Assembly: GCF_016805305.1 (NCBI RefSeq)
Contig: NZ_JAERQN010000009.1
Location: 186,001-250,000, forward strand
DNA: 64,000 nucleotides
Reading direction: 5' to 3'
DNA from: Falsiroseomonas ponticola
Lineage (GTDB): Bacteria > Pseudomonadota > Alphaproteobacteria > Acetobacterales > Acetobacteraceae
Shown here: piece by piece, positions 50,176 through 59,480 of the stretch
How the letters are laid out: each line of letters starts with the position of its first letter
How positions within the stretch are numbered: position 1 is the stretch's first letter
The notes under the pieces: generated by a model
Seen by the model: the letters and a program-made list of their open reading frames with translations, nothing else
Told to the model about the DNA's origin: nothing
Databases searched by the model: none
Translations under genes and position numbers: made by a program

Positions 50176-52236
50176 CTACAGCCTCTCGACGATCCGGAAG
50201 GCGCGGTTCAGCATCGGGAAGCTGCCGCGCGCCGCCGCGGCCTCCTCGCCGGGCTGGTTCACCGCGCCCCAGATCGCGCGCCGGTTCGTCTCCGTGCGCG
50301 TGTCGCCGGTCTCCGGGATCCACAGTGCGTCGCGCGCAGCACCGAGCCGCCTGACGAGGTCGCGGTGCGCGTCCGTTGCCTCGGCGCGCGACAGGGCCGG
50401 CAGCGTGAAGGCCGCGAAGCGCGGGTTGGCCAGCGCGGGCACGACGAACTCGGCGCCGGTGAGGGGGTTGCGGTCGCGCTGGTCGAGCACGACCCGGCCC
50501 TCGCGCACGCCGTAGGCCATGCCGCGCGCAAGCCGCCAGAGCGGACCTGCAGCGAGGATGCCGATGTCGATGGCCGCGAGGGATGCGTCGGCGACGTCGA
50601 CCAGCAGGTAGCGCGCCGTCGCCACGCCGCTGCGCAGCAGGACCACGTTGCCGTTGGCCTCGTCGCCGGTACTCGCCGGCACCGCCCCGGTGTCGTGGGC
50701 GATGCCGGTCGCGTCGATCGAAGAGCCTGTGCCGGACAGCGCCAAGGCCTGCCCATTGGTGAGCCGGGCGGCGTAGACGCGGATCGCCCGGTAGAAGACC
50801 TGACGCTCGCCAGCGGTGATGTTGAGCCGGCTCACGGGCGGCATGACGACGGAGGCCGAGGCGCCGAGTTGGGTGCCGTTCTCGGCCGCGACCGCGTCGT
50901 TCGTCGCGGCCGCGATCGCCCCTCGCGTGATGACGCCGTTGGAGCGCGCGACGGCCGCCTGGAACTGGACCGCATTGGAGCGGACCACACGGTGGGTCAG
51001 GGTCACGCTGGTTGCGCTGGCGCCGGTGACACGGACCTGGATCGAGTCCACGTTGCTGCCGTTGTCCAGGCTGACATGCCCGACGAAGCCCGTGGCCGCC
51101 GTCGCAGCGGTCTGCTGCTCGACGTGCAGCGTCGCCGCGCCCGAGACCGCGACGGTGAGCGAGCCGCCGTCCACGGCGCGCGTCGCCGCCGCCGGCGTGC
51201 CCGCGGCGGGCAGGATAGGCATGGTCGGGAAGGCGCCGAGCTCGACCTGCGGCAGCGCCAGGCGGACGGTCACGTCGTGGGTGCCGGCGTTGAAGTTGAA
51301 GGCCGCGAAGGGCCGGATCCGCGCGACCGTCGCGCCGCCGGAGAGGGTCATGACCTGCACGGCGCGCTGCACAGCCAGCCGCCCCGTGCCGGGCACGGCC
51401 TGGTTCTCGAAGCCCTGGCGGACAACCGTCGCGGTGCCGGTCAGCTCGGCGATCCAGGCCTGGTGCGTGGCGATGCCGCCTGCGGCGACGGCTTCCAGCT
51501 TGGCGAAGTAGGAATGGGCAAAGGTGTTCCCGTTGGCGCCGGCGATCGCCGAGGAGTCCTCGAACCAGACATAGCCGCTGCCGGTGCCGGACGGCACGGT
51601 CCCCGTGAACCGCACGGCCACGTAGGGCATGCCGTTCTCGGTGCCGATGCCCGCGATCTGCGCGGCGACCCCGTTTGCGCCGCCGATGGCCCAGTTCGTC
51701 GGTGCCGTGCCGGGGCTGCCGATCACCGCTCCCTCGGCCCGCGGGTTCCGCACTCCGTTGGTGCGCGCCGGCTCGACCAGCAGGCCGAGGCGGGCGAGCG
51801 TCGCTGGGTCGTGCGCGATCCGCCACTCCGAGCCGGCGGCGATGGCGAGGTCGCCGGCTGCGTTGAAGACCGTCGCCTCGCCGGTGCCGGCGCCGCCGCG
51901 CGTGCCAGACCAGCCGGTCATGGCGGAGGGCGTGGCGGCGAGGAAGTCGAGCCCCACGAGCGGCGCCGCCTCGACGAGCGCCTCCAGCGTCCCGAGCCGC
52001 CAGCGCGCGGTGGAGGAAGCGCTGAGGTTGGAAGAGATCAGCGCCACGGCCTCCACGGGCGTCGCGGCGCCGAAGTCCACCAGCACCGAGGCCGCCCCGC
52101 CGGTGAAGCGCGCGCGCAGCCGCGGCTGCGGGTCGCGGAGGTTTGCGGCGGGCATGCCGGCGGCGGTCGGCGTGAGCGCGGTGAGCGCGACGGCGTCGCG
52201 GACGCGCTCGTCGTGGAGGAAGGCGCCGGGCATCAA
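50176..52236 (-). CDS. Phage tail fibre/receptor-binding-type protein
   Basis: A 686-aa protein. The N-terminus resembles virion proteins with a discoidin-like opening (MMPGAFLHDERVRDAVALTA, ASVLVDFGAATPVEAVALIS). The centre is Gly/Ala/Thr-rich beta sequence (GTENGMPYVAVRFTGTVPSG, GYVWFEDSSAIAGANGNTFA) like carbohydrate-binding modules. The C-terminus (NPRFAAFTLPALSRAEATDA) looks compact and alpha/beta. It overlaps the upstream tail gene by 4 bp. A distal tail structure that contacts the host surface is the likely role, by position and composition. Confidence 0.7.
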   Translation of the reverse strand: MMPGAFLHDERVRDAVALTALTPTAAGMPAANLRDPQPRLRARFTGGAASVLVDFGAATPVEAVALISSNLSASSTARWRLGTLEALVEAAPLVGLDFLAATPSAMTGWSGTRGGAGTGEATVFNAAGDLAIAAGSEWRIAHDPATLARLGLLVEPARTNGVRNPRAEGAVIGSPGTAPTNWAIGGANGVAAQIAGIGTENGMPYVAVRFTGTVPSGTGSGYVWFEDSSAIAGANGNTFAHSYFAKLEAVAAGGIATHQAWIAELTGTATVVRQGFENQAVPGTGRLAVQRAVQVMTLSGGATVARIRPFAAFNFNAGTHDVTVRLALPQVELGAFPTMPILPAAGTPAAATRAVDGGSLTVAVSGAATLHVEQQTAATAATGFVGHVSLDNGSNVDSIQVRVTGASATSVTLTHRVVRSNAVQFQAAVARSNGVITRGAIAAATNDAVAAENGTQLGASASVVMPPVSRLNITAGERQVFYRAIRVYAARLTNGQALALSGTGSSIDATGIAHDTGAVPASTGDEANGNVVLLRSGVATARYLLVDVADASLAAIDIGILAAGPLWRLARGMAYGVREGRVVLDQRDRNPLTGAEFVVPALANPRFAAFTLPALSRAEATDAHRDLVRRLGAARDALWIPETGDTRTETNRRAIWGAVNQPGEEAAAARGSFPMLNRAFRIVERL

Positions 52237-53375
52237 TCCGATCCTGCGAGGATGATCTCGACGCGCCGCCCGGCCAGCGCCTCGCGCCAGCCCACGACGA
52301 CGCCCGAGAGGCCGGCGTCGAGGCCATAGGCCGGGTAGGCGATGCGCCCGATCTGGCCGATCTCGATCTGGCCGAGGTAGCGGTCGGTGGTGACGGCGAC
52401 GAGCCGCGGCCCGCGCTCGACCCAGTCGCGCCAGCGGCCTGCGCGCGCGACCGCGGCCGCCTCGGTCGCGTAGAGGCCGGGCAGCGCCAGGCTGCGCTGC
52501 TGGGCGACGCGGCTAGTGACCAGGGTGCTTTCGGCCCGGGCGACGGATTGCGCCGCCTCGAGCCGCTGGCGGTCGGCGGCGGGGACGCTGCCGGCCATGT
52601 TGGAGAGCGGCGACCAGTTGCGGCCCCAGGCCACCTCGACGACACGCGGCGGTGGCTGGAAGGCGGCCGGCAGGGCAACGGGGCGGCATTCGAGGATCCA
52701 GGCCGCGGGGATGTCGAACTGCGGCACCGGGTCGCGCGCCAGCGGGTCGGAGAGCCGCAGCCGGCCGGTGCGATCACCGGCGAGGATAGCCCCGCAGCCC
52801 GCCAGCACGGTCTCCGCCGCGGCGAGCGCGGTGGTAGGCGTCGCCGCCTGGTAGAAGCCGATCGGGCCCGGCAGGTCGGCATCGGCCAGCGTCCAGGCGT
52901 CGGCGTCGAACTCCGCCGCGCCGAAGCCTGGGCCGAGCGAGATCCGCGCGCGCTGGCCCTCCGTGCGATCGACTGCAGCGACCGTCCCCGCGAAGACCAG
53001 CCGTGCCTGGGCGAGCGGCGTGCCGACGTCGGAGGCGCGCGGGCTGCGCACCTCGGCGAGGCGGACGGCGACGGCGCGGCCGGTGGCGGTGCCGTAGCGC
53101 GCGAGGTCGGCGGCGAAGCCGTCGCCGTCCCAGATCTCGATCGCCGCTGCGGCGAGCGCTGCGCGGCCGCCGAGGCCGAGGGCGTCCACCGCGGTCTGGC
53201 CGACCTCGACGTCGCCGAGCAGGCGCGGCGTCCAGGGCGTGCTGGCCGGCGTGTCGCCCGGCGCGCTGGCGTAGCCGGCGGAGGCGATGCGCAGCGTGCG
53301 GAGGTTGCTCGGGCTGACGAAGGCGGCCGGCAGCGTCGCCGGGGCGAGCGCTGCGGCGGGGGCGAAGGCTTCCAT
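52233..53375 (-). CDS. Phage tail protein (hub/baseplate-type)
   Basis: A 380-aa protein starting MEAFAPAAALAPATLPAAFV. It contains ordered beta-rich blocks (AAIEIWDGDGFAADLARYGT, RLVFAGTVAAVDRTEGQRAR) and a late RYLGQIEIGQIGRIAYPAYG stretch, ending GRRVEIILAGSD. The pattern resembles tail proteins downstream of tape-measure genes in GTA-like siphophages. No enzyme motif is evident. It overlaps the fibre gene by 4 bp. Confidence 0.65.
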   Translation of the reverse strand: MEAFAPAAALAPATLPAAFVSPSNLRTLRIASAGYASAPGDTPASTPWTPRLLGDVEVGQTAVDALGLGGRAALAAAAIEIWDGDGFAADLARYGTATGRAVAVRLAEVRSPRASDVGTPLAQARLVFAGTVAAVDRTEGQRARISLGPGFGAAEFDADAWTLADADLPGPIGFYQAATPTTALAAAETVLAGCGAILAGDRTGRLRLSDPLARDPVPQFDIPAAWILECRPVALPAAFQPPPRVVEVAWGRNWSPLSNMAGSVPAADRQRLEAAQSVARAESTLVTSRVAQQRSLALPGLYATEAAAVARAGRWRDWVERGPRLVAVTTDRYLGQIEIGQIGRIAYPAYGLDAGLSGVVVGWREALAGRRVEIILAGSD

Positions 53376-53395
53376 CGGAGATCAGCCTCCTGGTG

Positions 53396-53485
53396 TCAGC
53401 CGCCTTGGCCGCGGACTTCGATCTCGACGAGGACGACGACGGCGGCGGGCTGCCCGCCGGGGGTGAGGATCGGTCGGGTCGGCAT
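53396..53485 (-). CDS. 29-aa peptide between tail genes
   Basis: ATG 53485 to TGA 53396 encodes 29 residues (MPTRPILTPGGQPAAVVVLV, then EIEVRGQGG). It fits the 113-bp gap between two tail genes almost exactly, 3 bp from the upstream stop. Small size leaves room for chance. Confidence 0.35.
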   Translation of the reverse strand: MPTRPILTPGGQPAAVVVLVEIEVRGQGG

Positions 53486-53488
53486 GCG

Positions 53489-53950
53489 TCAGGCCGCCAG
53501 GATCGCATCGGGGTCGAGGCCGAGGGCCGCGAGGAAGCCGCGCACCTGGACGTCGTCCTGGGCGATGGTGCTCGCCGCCTCCCAGCGTTCGCGCAGCAGC
53601 AGCTCGGCGTCGGAAAGCTCGGCGTCGGGCCGGCCGATCTTGAGCGCGGCGCGGGCGTCGCGGAGCTTGCCGGCGACGCCGACGCGCTCGACGACGACGA
53701 GCTTGGGGATCATCGCTGGCGGCGCAGGTCCGGGGTCGGGCGGAGCGGGTGGTGCGGGCGGATCGACGATGGTCACCTCGTCCATGCCGCCGGCCCGCGC
53801 GATGGCCTCGACGAGCGGCGCCTCGACCGGCGCGGCCAGGCCGACCGAGGTGCGGTGCGCCTCCAGCGCCGCGGCGAAGTCGGCGACGCGCTGCTCCAGC
53901 GTGCCGGCGAAGCCGTCGTAGACGGCGCGCGCGATCTCGATGCCCGGCAT
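53489..53950 (-). CDS. Phage tail-region hypothetical protein
   Basis: A 153-aa protein: a helical N-terminal part (YDGFAGTLEQRVADFAAALE), a proline-rich linker (PPAPPAPPDPGPAPPAMIPK) and a charged C-terminal helical part (KLRDARAALKIGRPDAELSD). It lies 3 bp after the collar-fibre gene. Linker-separated helices suggest a tail-fibre accessory or assembly factor. It occupies the position that the dispersed fragments A-C might have held in related phages, but shares no clear sequence with them. Confidence 0.6.
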   Translation of the reverse strand: MPGIEIARAVYDGFAGTLEQRVADFAAALEAHRTSVGLAAPVEAPLVEAIARAGGMDEVTIVDPPAPPAPPDPGPAPPAMIPKLVVVERVGVAGKLRDARAALKIGRPDAELSDAELLLRERWEAASTIAQDDVQVRGFLAALGLDPDAILAA

Positions 53951-53953
53951 GGC

Positions 53954-55225
53954 TCAGACTCCCGCGAAGAGGGCGTAGTTGCAGATCAGGGCGGGCGGCA
54001 TGTTGGCGGAGCCGCCCGCGCCGGCATTCTGGATGCTGATGCCGGTGCCGGCGGGGCCGTGGTTGTGGTCGCCATTGCCCTGCACGAAGCTGCCGTCGCC
54101 GTAGTACTCCCAGGCCGCCCTGCCGTACTTGAAGACGTACTTCTCGATGAAGGTGACGGGGTTGGCGACGGGGTTCGCCGGCACCCAGCGGTAGGGGCCG
54201 TAGATTGGCGAGCCGGTCTCCCAGTCGGTCCCGTAGGTGTTGTCCCAGACCGTCTCCTGGCCGATGACCAGGCCGTGCCCGTGCCAGCCGGCGTTGCCGT
54301 GCCAGTGCGAGGGATCGTTCACGCCATGCGCGTGTACCGGCATGCGTTCGTCGCCGCCGCCCGCTCCCAGCGTCGTGCCCGCGATTCCGCTGTTGCCCGC
54401 AGTGACGCGGTTGGCCGCGGTGCCGCCGAGGTTGTCGCGCCCGAAGATCGCGCGACCGCGCAGGTCCGGCGTGCCGAAGGTGGTGCTGCCATCCCCGGCG
54501 CCGAAGCTCGTGCCGATCGCGGCGAAGAGCGCGGCGTAGGCGCTGCGCGACAGGTTCTGGCCGTTTGGCCAGACGCAGAGCGGCGGAAGCGAGACGCCGG
54601 CGATCGGGATCAGCTCGCCGACGATGCGCCCGAAGTTTTGGGGCGCGGCGAGCAGCGCGGTCCAGCCCGCGCCGGTGTTGAAGAGCTCGGCCGAGAAGCC
54701 CGGGTTCAGCGTGACGGTGGCGCCGCCGTTCACCGTCTCCGTGCCGGCGGGATCCACGACCAGGTCGGCCGTGCCGCTGTTGCGCACCAGCACGCCCATC
54801 CCCGGCGGGACGACGGCGACGGTGGGCAGCGCGAGCGTCGCCGGCGCTGCACCCGTGAAGACCACGAGGTTGCCGAGGTCGGCGAGCGAGAGCGTCGCAC
54901 CGGCGGCGAGCGGGAGCACCTCGCGAGCGTTCGGCTCCAGCACCGCGAAGACGTCCTTGGTGCCGGCCGGCAGCGCGACCGGGTTCCCGGCGTTGCTGCT
55001 GGCAAGCACCGTGGCGCGGGTGAGCGCGCCGGGGCTGCCGCCGTCGAACTGGCCGTGACCGATCTCGAAGCCGGTCGCCCAGGAGATGCAGTAGAGCACG
55101 CGGCGTGCTGTGCTGCCGAAGGTCGCCTGGAAGCCGCGCATCGCCGAGGCCGCGGCGTTGAGCGCGAGCGGGCCGGTGCCGGTGGTGTCGGTCGATTGCT
55201 GGGAGCGGTAGCCGAGGATCGGCAT
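53954..55225 (-). CDS. Phage tail collar fibre protein
   Basis: A 423-aa fibre protein. Residues 1-190 are beta-rich (FEIGHGQFDGGSPGALTRAT). The tail-collar domain is clear at 205-265: IPIAGVSLPPLCVWPNGQNL, SRSAYAALFAAIGTSFGAGD and TFGTPDLRGRAIFGRDN. A His-rich knob follows (MPVHAHGVNDPSHWHGNAGW), possibly metal-binding as in collar/short-tail-fibre tips. It ends ALICNYALFAGV, the usual collar end. It lies 22 bp after the tape measure gene. Confidence 0.85.
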   Translation of the reverse strand: MPILGYRSQQSTDTTGTGPLALNAAASAMRGFQATFGSTARRVLYCISWATGFEIGHGQFDGGSPGALTRATVLASSNAGNPVALPAGTKDVFAVLEPNAREVLPLAAGATLSLADLGNLVVFTGAAPATLALPTVAVVPPGMGVLVRNSGTADLVVDPAGTETVNGGATVTLNPGFSAELFNTGAGWTALLAAPQNFGRIVGELIPIAGVSLPPLCVWPNGQNLSRSAYAALFAAIGTSFGAGDGSTTFGTPDLRGRAIFGRDNLGGTAANRVTAGNSGIAGTTLGAGGGDERMPVHAHGVNDPSHWHGNAGWHGHGLVIGQETVWDNTYGTDWETGSPIYGPYRWVPANPVANPVTFIEKYVFKYGRAAWEYYGDGSFVQGNGDHNHGPAGTGISIQNAGAGGSANMPPALICNYALFAGV

Positions 55226-55247
55226 GCGTCCTCCTTGGAAGGAGAGG

Positions 55248-58200
55248 TCAGGCGACGCGGCGGAGCAGCGCCTCGTTCTGCGCGGTGAGGCGGCGCAGCT
55301 CGACGAGCAGGGTGCGGAGCACCTCGGTCTGCTGCTGGCCGGTGGAGAGGATGGCGAGCTCGACCCGGTCGGTGCCGGTGGCCTGCGCCTCGAGCAGCGC
55401 GGCGAGGTTGGCGGTGTCGGCGCCGGGGACGGCCTGCCGGATCGTGCTGGCGATGTCGGCGACCAGGCCGGCGTAGCGGTCCGAGGTGCCGAGGAAGTCG
55501 CGGGCGACCGGCAGCACGCTCTGGGCGAGGCGGGCGAAGTCGGCGACCTCCTCCTGCGTCGCCCCGTCCGCGAGCGTGCCGCGGGCGGCGTTCAGCGCCT
55601 GCAGCCCGGCGAAGTAGCGCGTCTCCGGGGCGAGGCCGCCGAGGTCGCCGATGGTCAGTTGCTCCAGGAGGCCCCGCGCGGTGGACTGCCGTGCGCGCTC
55701 CTGCGCCAGCGCCTGCTGGTTATAGCGCTCGACGATGGCGAGCCGTTCTCCGGCGAGCGTCTGCTCGAGGCGGGCGATGCGGTTCCAGTACTCGGCCGTG
55801 CCCTCGAGGCCGAGCTGGAACAGCGTCTCGCGGAGCTGCCGGACCTCCTCGCGCGCGGTGTTGTCGAAGGCGGTGAGGTCCGCACCGCGCTCGTCGCCGG
55901 CGAGCCGCAGCCCGCGGGCGGTGAGGTTCGCGTCGACCGCCTGGAACCGGTTGGCGCGTTCCTCCTCCAGTCGCGCGATGCGCTCGGCGCGACGCGCATT
56001 CAGGTCGGACTCCGACAGACCGAGGTCGCGGGCGCGCGCCGTCGCCTCGTCGAAGGTCCGGTTCAGGTCCTCCAGCGCCTTGAGGAAGCCGCTCACACGA
56101 TCAGGCTTGCTCAGCGTCTCGAAGACGCCGCGGACCCAGTCGACCGCGTTCAGCGCCTCCTCGAGGCCGGCGCCGCGCGCGCCGAGCGTGCCGAGGGCGG
56201 TCTGGACGTTGGCGTTGGCGCTGCGCAGGCCGCGGGTGAGTGCGGCGCCGTCGAGCTCGCGCGCGCTGCGGCTGGCCTGGCCGAAGCCGATTGCACCGCT
56301 GATCCCCTCGAAGCGCAGGTCGCGCTCGCGGATGGCGGCGTTGATGCGGTCGAGCTGCTCCTGGACCGCGGCGCGGGAGCCTGCCTCGTCCCAACGCTTG
56401 CCGCGGGCGGCGGTGATGACGAGCTGGCCGGCGTCGTTGACGCCGTAGAAGACGTCGCCGCCGGCGCGCTTGGCCATGCCCTTTTTGGTCGGGCCGAAGA
56501 GCGCCCCGCCGCCGCCGCCGATCGCGCCGCCGATCAGGCCGCCGATGAGCGTGCCGATGCCGGGGATGATCGAGCCGATGGCCGCGCCGGCGAGTGCGCC
56601 CGCACCGGCGCCAATGGTGCCGCCCGGCCCGACTGTGCCGCGGATGCCACCGACGATCGAGGAGGTCAGCATGCCCGCCCCGAAGCCCGCGGCGCTGCCG
56701 CCGAGCAGGCTGCCGAGGGTGGTGCCCATGCCCATGGAGCCGAGGGCGGAACTCGGCAGTACGGGCCCGGCGACGCCGGCCGGGAGCGCAGCGGTGGCGG
56801 CTGCGCCCGAGGAGGTCGTCCACAGCGTGGTGCCGAGCAGGCCGCCCGAGCCGGTCAGGCCGAGCGACGCGCCGAGGCCGGAGAACAGGCCACCGGAACC
56901 CGTCAGGCCGAGGCTCTCCCCCAGCCCCGAGAAGAGCGACGTACCGGCGAGGCTGGAGAGACCGGACAGCGCGCCGCCGGACGCCTCGTCCCCGCCGCCG
57001 GCAAAGGCGCCGGCCAGCGTCGGCCGGGACGTGCCGAACACCGCGTTGGCCAGCGGATTGACCAGGCCGAGCTTGGCGAGGTCGGCCGCGGCGCTGGCGA
57101 GCACCGACTTGGCCAGGCTGCCGAAGTCGAGCGCCGTCTTGCCGCCCGAGGTGAAGGCGTTGACCAGCCCCTGGCCGATCCGGTCGAAGGCGTTCTCGCC
57201 GATGCGCGAGAAAGCGTCGCGCGACTGCTGCTCGAAGCGCTCCACCTCGCGCCGCGCGTCGTCCATCGCGCGCTCGCGGGCGCGGCGTGCATCGGCCTCC
57301 CGGCGTTCCTGCTGCTCGCCCGCGCGCGCCAGCGCGGCCTGCACCGCGGCCGCGGGGAAGACGGTCTGCCCGGCCGGGGCGTTCTCGTACTCGACCTCTC
57401 GGACGTGGCGGCCGGTCTCGCGCGCGGTGTCGCCCAGCCGCTTGAGGGCGTCGTCGCGCTCCCGGTCCGCCGCGGCACGCAGGCGCTGCGCCTCCGCCGC
57501 CTCGACGGCGCCGCGCGACAGCAGGGCGTCGATGTCGCGGATCCGGGTGGCGTGCTCCTCGCGGATCCCACGCTCCCGATCCAGCGCCTTGCGCAGGTCG
57601 GCGAGGCTCGCCTCGTCGCGCCGGCGCTGGCCCTCAGCGCGCTGCCGTTCGGCCGCCTCCTGCTCGCCGAGCCGGCGCACCAGCGCCTCGCGCTCGATCT
57701 CCTCGACCTCGCGATTGAAGCGTTCGAGGTCCGCGATGGCGCGCTCGCGGTCGGCGCGAAGCGGCGCGGCCTGGCGACGCAGCGTCTCCAGGATCGCATC
57801 CTCGGGGACGGTGCGGCGCGGGTTCGCCTCGAGGGCGGCGATGCTGCGCTCGATCTCCGCTGCCTGACGGTCGGCGTTGCTCAGGCGCTGCTGCGCCGCG
57901 GCCTGGCCCGCACGCGCGGTCTCTTCCGGCGTGCCGAGGCCGACGGCGACACGCGTGCGGTCCACGGCGGCAGCCGCGGCCTGCGCGGCGCGGGCGATCG
58001 CCTGCGACAGGCCGAGGGCGCGGTCGAGGTCCGCCGCGAAGCGCGTCATCGCCTCGCCGAGGATCGAGAAGGACCGGCCCATGGTCGGCGGCAGCTTCTC
58101 GAACTCGGCGTTGATCCGCTCGCCGGCGCGGAGCAGCGCCGGCATCACCACGTCGGCGGTGAGCTTGCCCTCCTCGCCCATCTTGCGGAGCTCGCCGACG

Positions 58201-58904
58201 CCGACCCCGAGTTGGCGCGCGAGCGCCTCGGCGAGCGTCGGCATGTTCTCCAGGATGGAGCGGAGCTCGTCGCCCTGCAGCTTGCCCGAGGCCAGCGCCT
58301 GGCCGAGCTGCATGACGGTGGAGGTGGTTTCCGACGTGCTGGCGCCGGCGACGATGCCGGCCTGCTGCACGGTCCGGACGAGGGCCAGCACCTGGTCGTT
58401 GGTCGCACCGACCTCGCGCGCGGCCAGCGCGAAGCGCGCGAAGGCGCCGGCGCTTTCCGAAACGGCGACGCCGGTCTGCTGCGAGAGGCGATAGAGGCCC
58501 TGGTAGGCCGCCTCCGCCGCGGCGACCGAGCCGGTGGCGGCCTGCAGCCGCGCGAGGGATTCGGTGGCCTGGTCGCCGGCGCGAGCCACGGCGACACCGG
58601 CCGCGACGGTGCCGGCGGCGAGCGCGGCGATGGCGGTGGCGGCGAGGCCGGCTCCGGTGGCGACGCCGGCGAAAACCCGCTCCGCACCGCCGAGGCCAAC
58701 ACCCATGTTGGCGAAGGCGCGCACGGCGCCGTCCGACGCCGCGGCGAGCCCCTGCAGCGCGGGCTGGGCAGCGGCAGAGGCAGCATCGATGCGGCGGAGC
58801 GCCCGCTCGCCGCTCTCGCCCACCTGCTCCAGCGCGCGGCGCGTAGGCTCGGCGTTGTCGGCGGTGAGGCGGATCGCGATGGTGCGGGCGGCGCTGCCGC
58901 TCAT
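55248..58904 (-). CDS. Phage tail tape measure protein
   Basis: A 1,218-aa tape measure. The N-terminal tape-measure domain occupies residues ~60-260 (YQGLYRLSQQTGVAVSESAG, GELRKMGEEGKLTADVVMPA). A long charged coiled-coil stretch runs ~300-560 (EEIEREALVRRLGEQEAAER). The lambda-like segment FTSGGKTALDFGSLAKSVLA lies near 585. A Gly/Leu-rich hydrophobic region spans ~620-800 (GGTIGAGAGALAGAAIGSII), and a helical end follows. Length sets tail length, suggesting a long flexible tail (siphovirus). It overlaps the upstream gene by 4 bp. Confidence 0.92.
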   Translation of the reverse strand: MSGSAARTIAIRLTADNAEPTRRALEQVGESGERALRRIDAASAAAQPALQGLAAASDGAVRAFANMGVGLGGAERVFAGVATGAGLAATAIAALAAGTVAAGVAVARAGDQATESLARLQAATGSVAAAEAAYQGLYRLSQQTGVAVSESAGAFARFALAAREVGATNDQVLALVRTVQQAGIVAGASTSETTSTVMQLGQALASGKLQGDELRSILENMPTLAEALARQLGVGVGELRKMGEEGKLTADVVMPALLRAGERINAEFEKLPPTMGRSFSILGEAMTRFAADLDRALGLSQAIARAAQAAAAAVDRTRVAVGLGTPEETARAGQAAAQQRLSNADRQAAEIERSIAALEANPRRTVPEDAILETLRRQAAPLRADRERAIADLERFNREVEEIEREALVRRLGEQEAAERQRAEGQRRRDEASLADLRKALDRERGIREEHATRIRDIDALLSRGAVEAAEAQRLRAAADRERDDALKRLGDTARETGRHVREVEYENAPAGQTVFPAAAVQAALARAGEQQERREADARRARERAMDDARREVERFEQQSRDAFSRIGENAFDRIGQGLVNAFTSGGKTALDFGSLAKSVLASAAADLAKLGLVNPLANAVFGTSRPTLAGAFAGGGDEASGGALSGLSSLAGTSLFSGLGESLGLTGSGGLFSGLGASLGLTGSGGLLGTTLWTTSSGAAATAALPAGVAGPVLPSSALGSMGMGTTLGSLLGGSAAGFGAGMLTSSIVGGIRGTVGPGGTIGAGAGALAGAAIGSIIPGIGTLIGGLIGGAIGGGGGALFGPTKKGMAKRAGGDVFYGVNDAGQLVITAARGKRWDEAGSRAAVQEQLDRINAAIRERDLRFEGISGAIGFGQASRSARELDGAALTRGLRSANANVQTALGTLGARGAGLEEALNAVDWVRGVFETLSKPDRVSGFLKALEDLNRTFDEATARARDLGLSESDLNARRAERIARLEEERANRFQAVDANLTARGLRLAGDERGADLTAFDNTAREEVRQLRETLFQLGLEGTAEYWNRIARLEQTLAGERLAIVERYNQQALAQERARQSTARGLLEQLTIGDLGGLAPETRYFAGLQALNAARGTLADGATQEEVADFARLAQSVLPVARDFLGTSDRYAGLVADIASTIRQAVPGADTANLAALLEAQATGTDRVELAILSTGQQQTEVLRTLLVELRRLTAQNEALLRRVA

Positions 58905-59233
58905 GCGCGGCGACCCAGCTCGGCGGCGAGCGCGCGCGCCAGGATGCCCGGGGCTCGCCGGCGCACGGCGGCGACGTCGAGCCGCTTGCGGAGGCTGACC
59001 TGGCGCAGGAGGAAGAACATCGGGACGAACCCCTGGGCGACGACCTCGCGGGCGCGGCGCTGCTGGCCGCGGCGACGGCCGGTCAAGATCTCAGCGTTGG
59101 GCCCGACGAAGAGCCGCAGGCGCCGGCTGCGGCGCGCAATGCCGCTGGCGGCGCGCACGCGCAGGCACCAGAGCCGGACGGACGGATTGAACTTCGAGCG
59201 GACGACGAAGGCCTCGCGGCGCGCGGCCTGCAT
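58901..59233 (-). CDS. Small phage tail protein preceding tape measure
   Basis: A 110-aa very basic protein from ATG 59233 (MQAARREAFVVRSKFNPSVR), containing FVGPNAEILTGRRRGQQRRA and ending APGILARALAAELGRRA. It overlaps the tape measure start by 4 bp. Its first 143 bp overlap the -1 frame extension of the tail chaperone. Possibly a tail completion or minor tail factor. The start could lie further upstream, but the frame there coincides with the chaperone extension. Confidence 0.6.
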   Translation of the reverse strand: MQAARREAFVVRSKFNPSVRLWCLRVRAASGIARRSRRLRLFVGPNAEILTGRRRGQQRRAREVVAQGFVPMFFLLRQVSLRKRLDVAAVRRRAPGILARALAAELGRRA

Positions 59234-59480
59234 CTGGGCGGGCGTGACGCGCAGCCCACCGCGGGCTGACGCCTCCGGGATCCGGCCAGTGTGCGATCCC
59301 TCCCATGCCGCCGCGGCATGCCGCCCATAGCCGCGCGAAGGCGTGCCATGGCTCGGGGATGGCGATCCGTGGGTTCTCCGCCCAAGGCTCTCCGCCAACG
59401 AGCCAGTCGCCGCCGCCTTCGGGCCTCAGGCCGCCGTCGTAGGCGCCGGGGTCTCGGGCGACGGCGAGGGCGCCCCGGAG
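59091..59480 (-). CDS. -1 frameshift extension of the tail assembly chaperone (GT-type)
   Basis: After the slip at 59480 the -1 frame stays open for 129 codons to TGA 59091. It reads GDWLVGGEPWAENPRIAIPE and HAFARLWAACRGGMGGIAHW, sequence with clear protein character (Trp, Ile, Glu use unlike the shadow frames). The fusion would be 307 aa: 178 residues of the chaperone plus this extension. In lambda-like phages the short (G) and fused (GT) forms bind the tail tube and tape measure during assembly. There is no start codon or ribosome-binding site at the beginning of this frame. Confidence 0.7.
   Translation of the reverse strand, partial: LRGALAVARDPGAYDGGLRPEGGGDWLVGGEPWAENPRIAIPEPWHAFARLWAACRGGMGGIAHWPDPGGVSPRWAARHARPDAGRAPRGLRRPLEVQSVRPALVPARARRQRHCAPQPAPAALRRAQR

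Noticed and set aside
50117-52882. 921-codon minus-strand frame
   Set aside because: Out-of-frame shadow of the tail fibre and hub-type genes, Arg-rich low complexity.
55224-59330. 1,368-codon open frame on the plus strand
   Set aside because: It is the antisense shadow of the tape measure gene; composition is Arg/Ala/Gly/Glu-rich without motifs, a product of GC-rich third positions.
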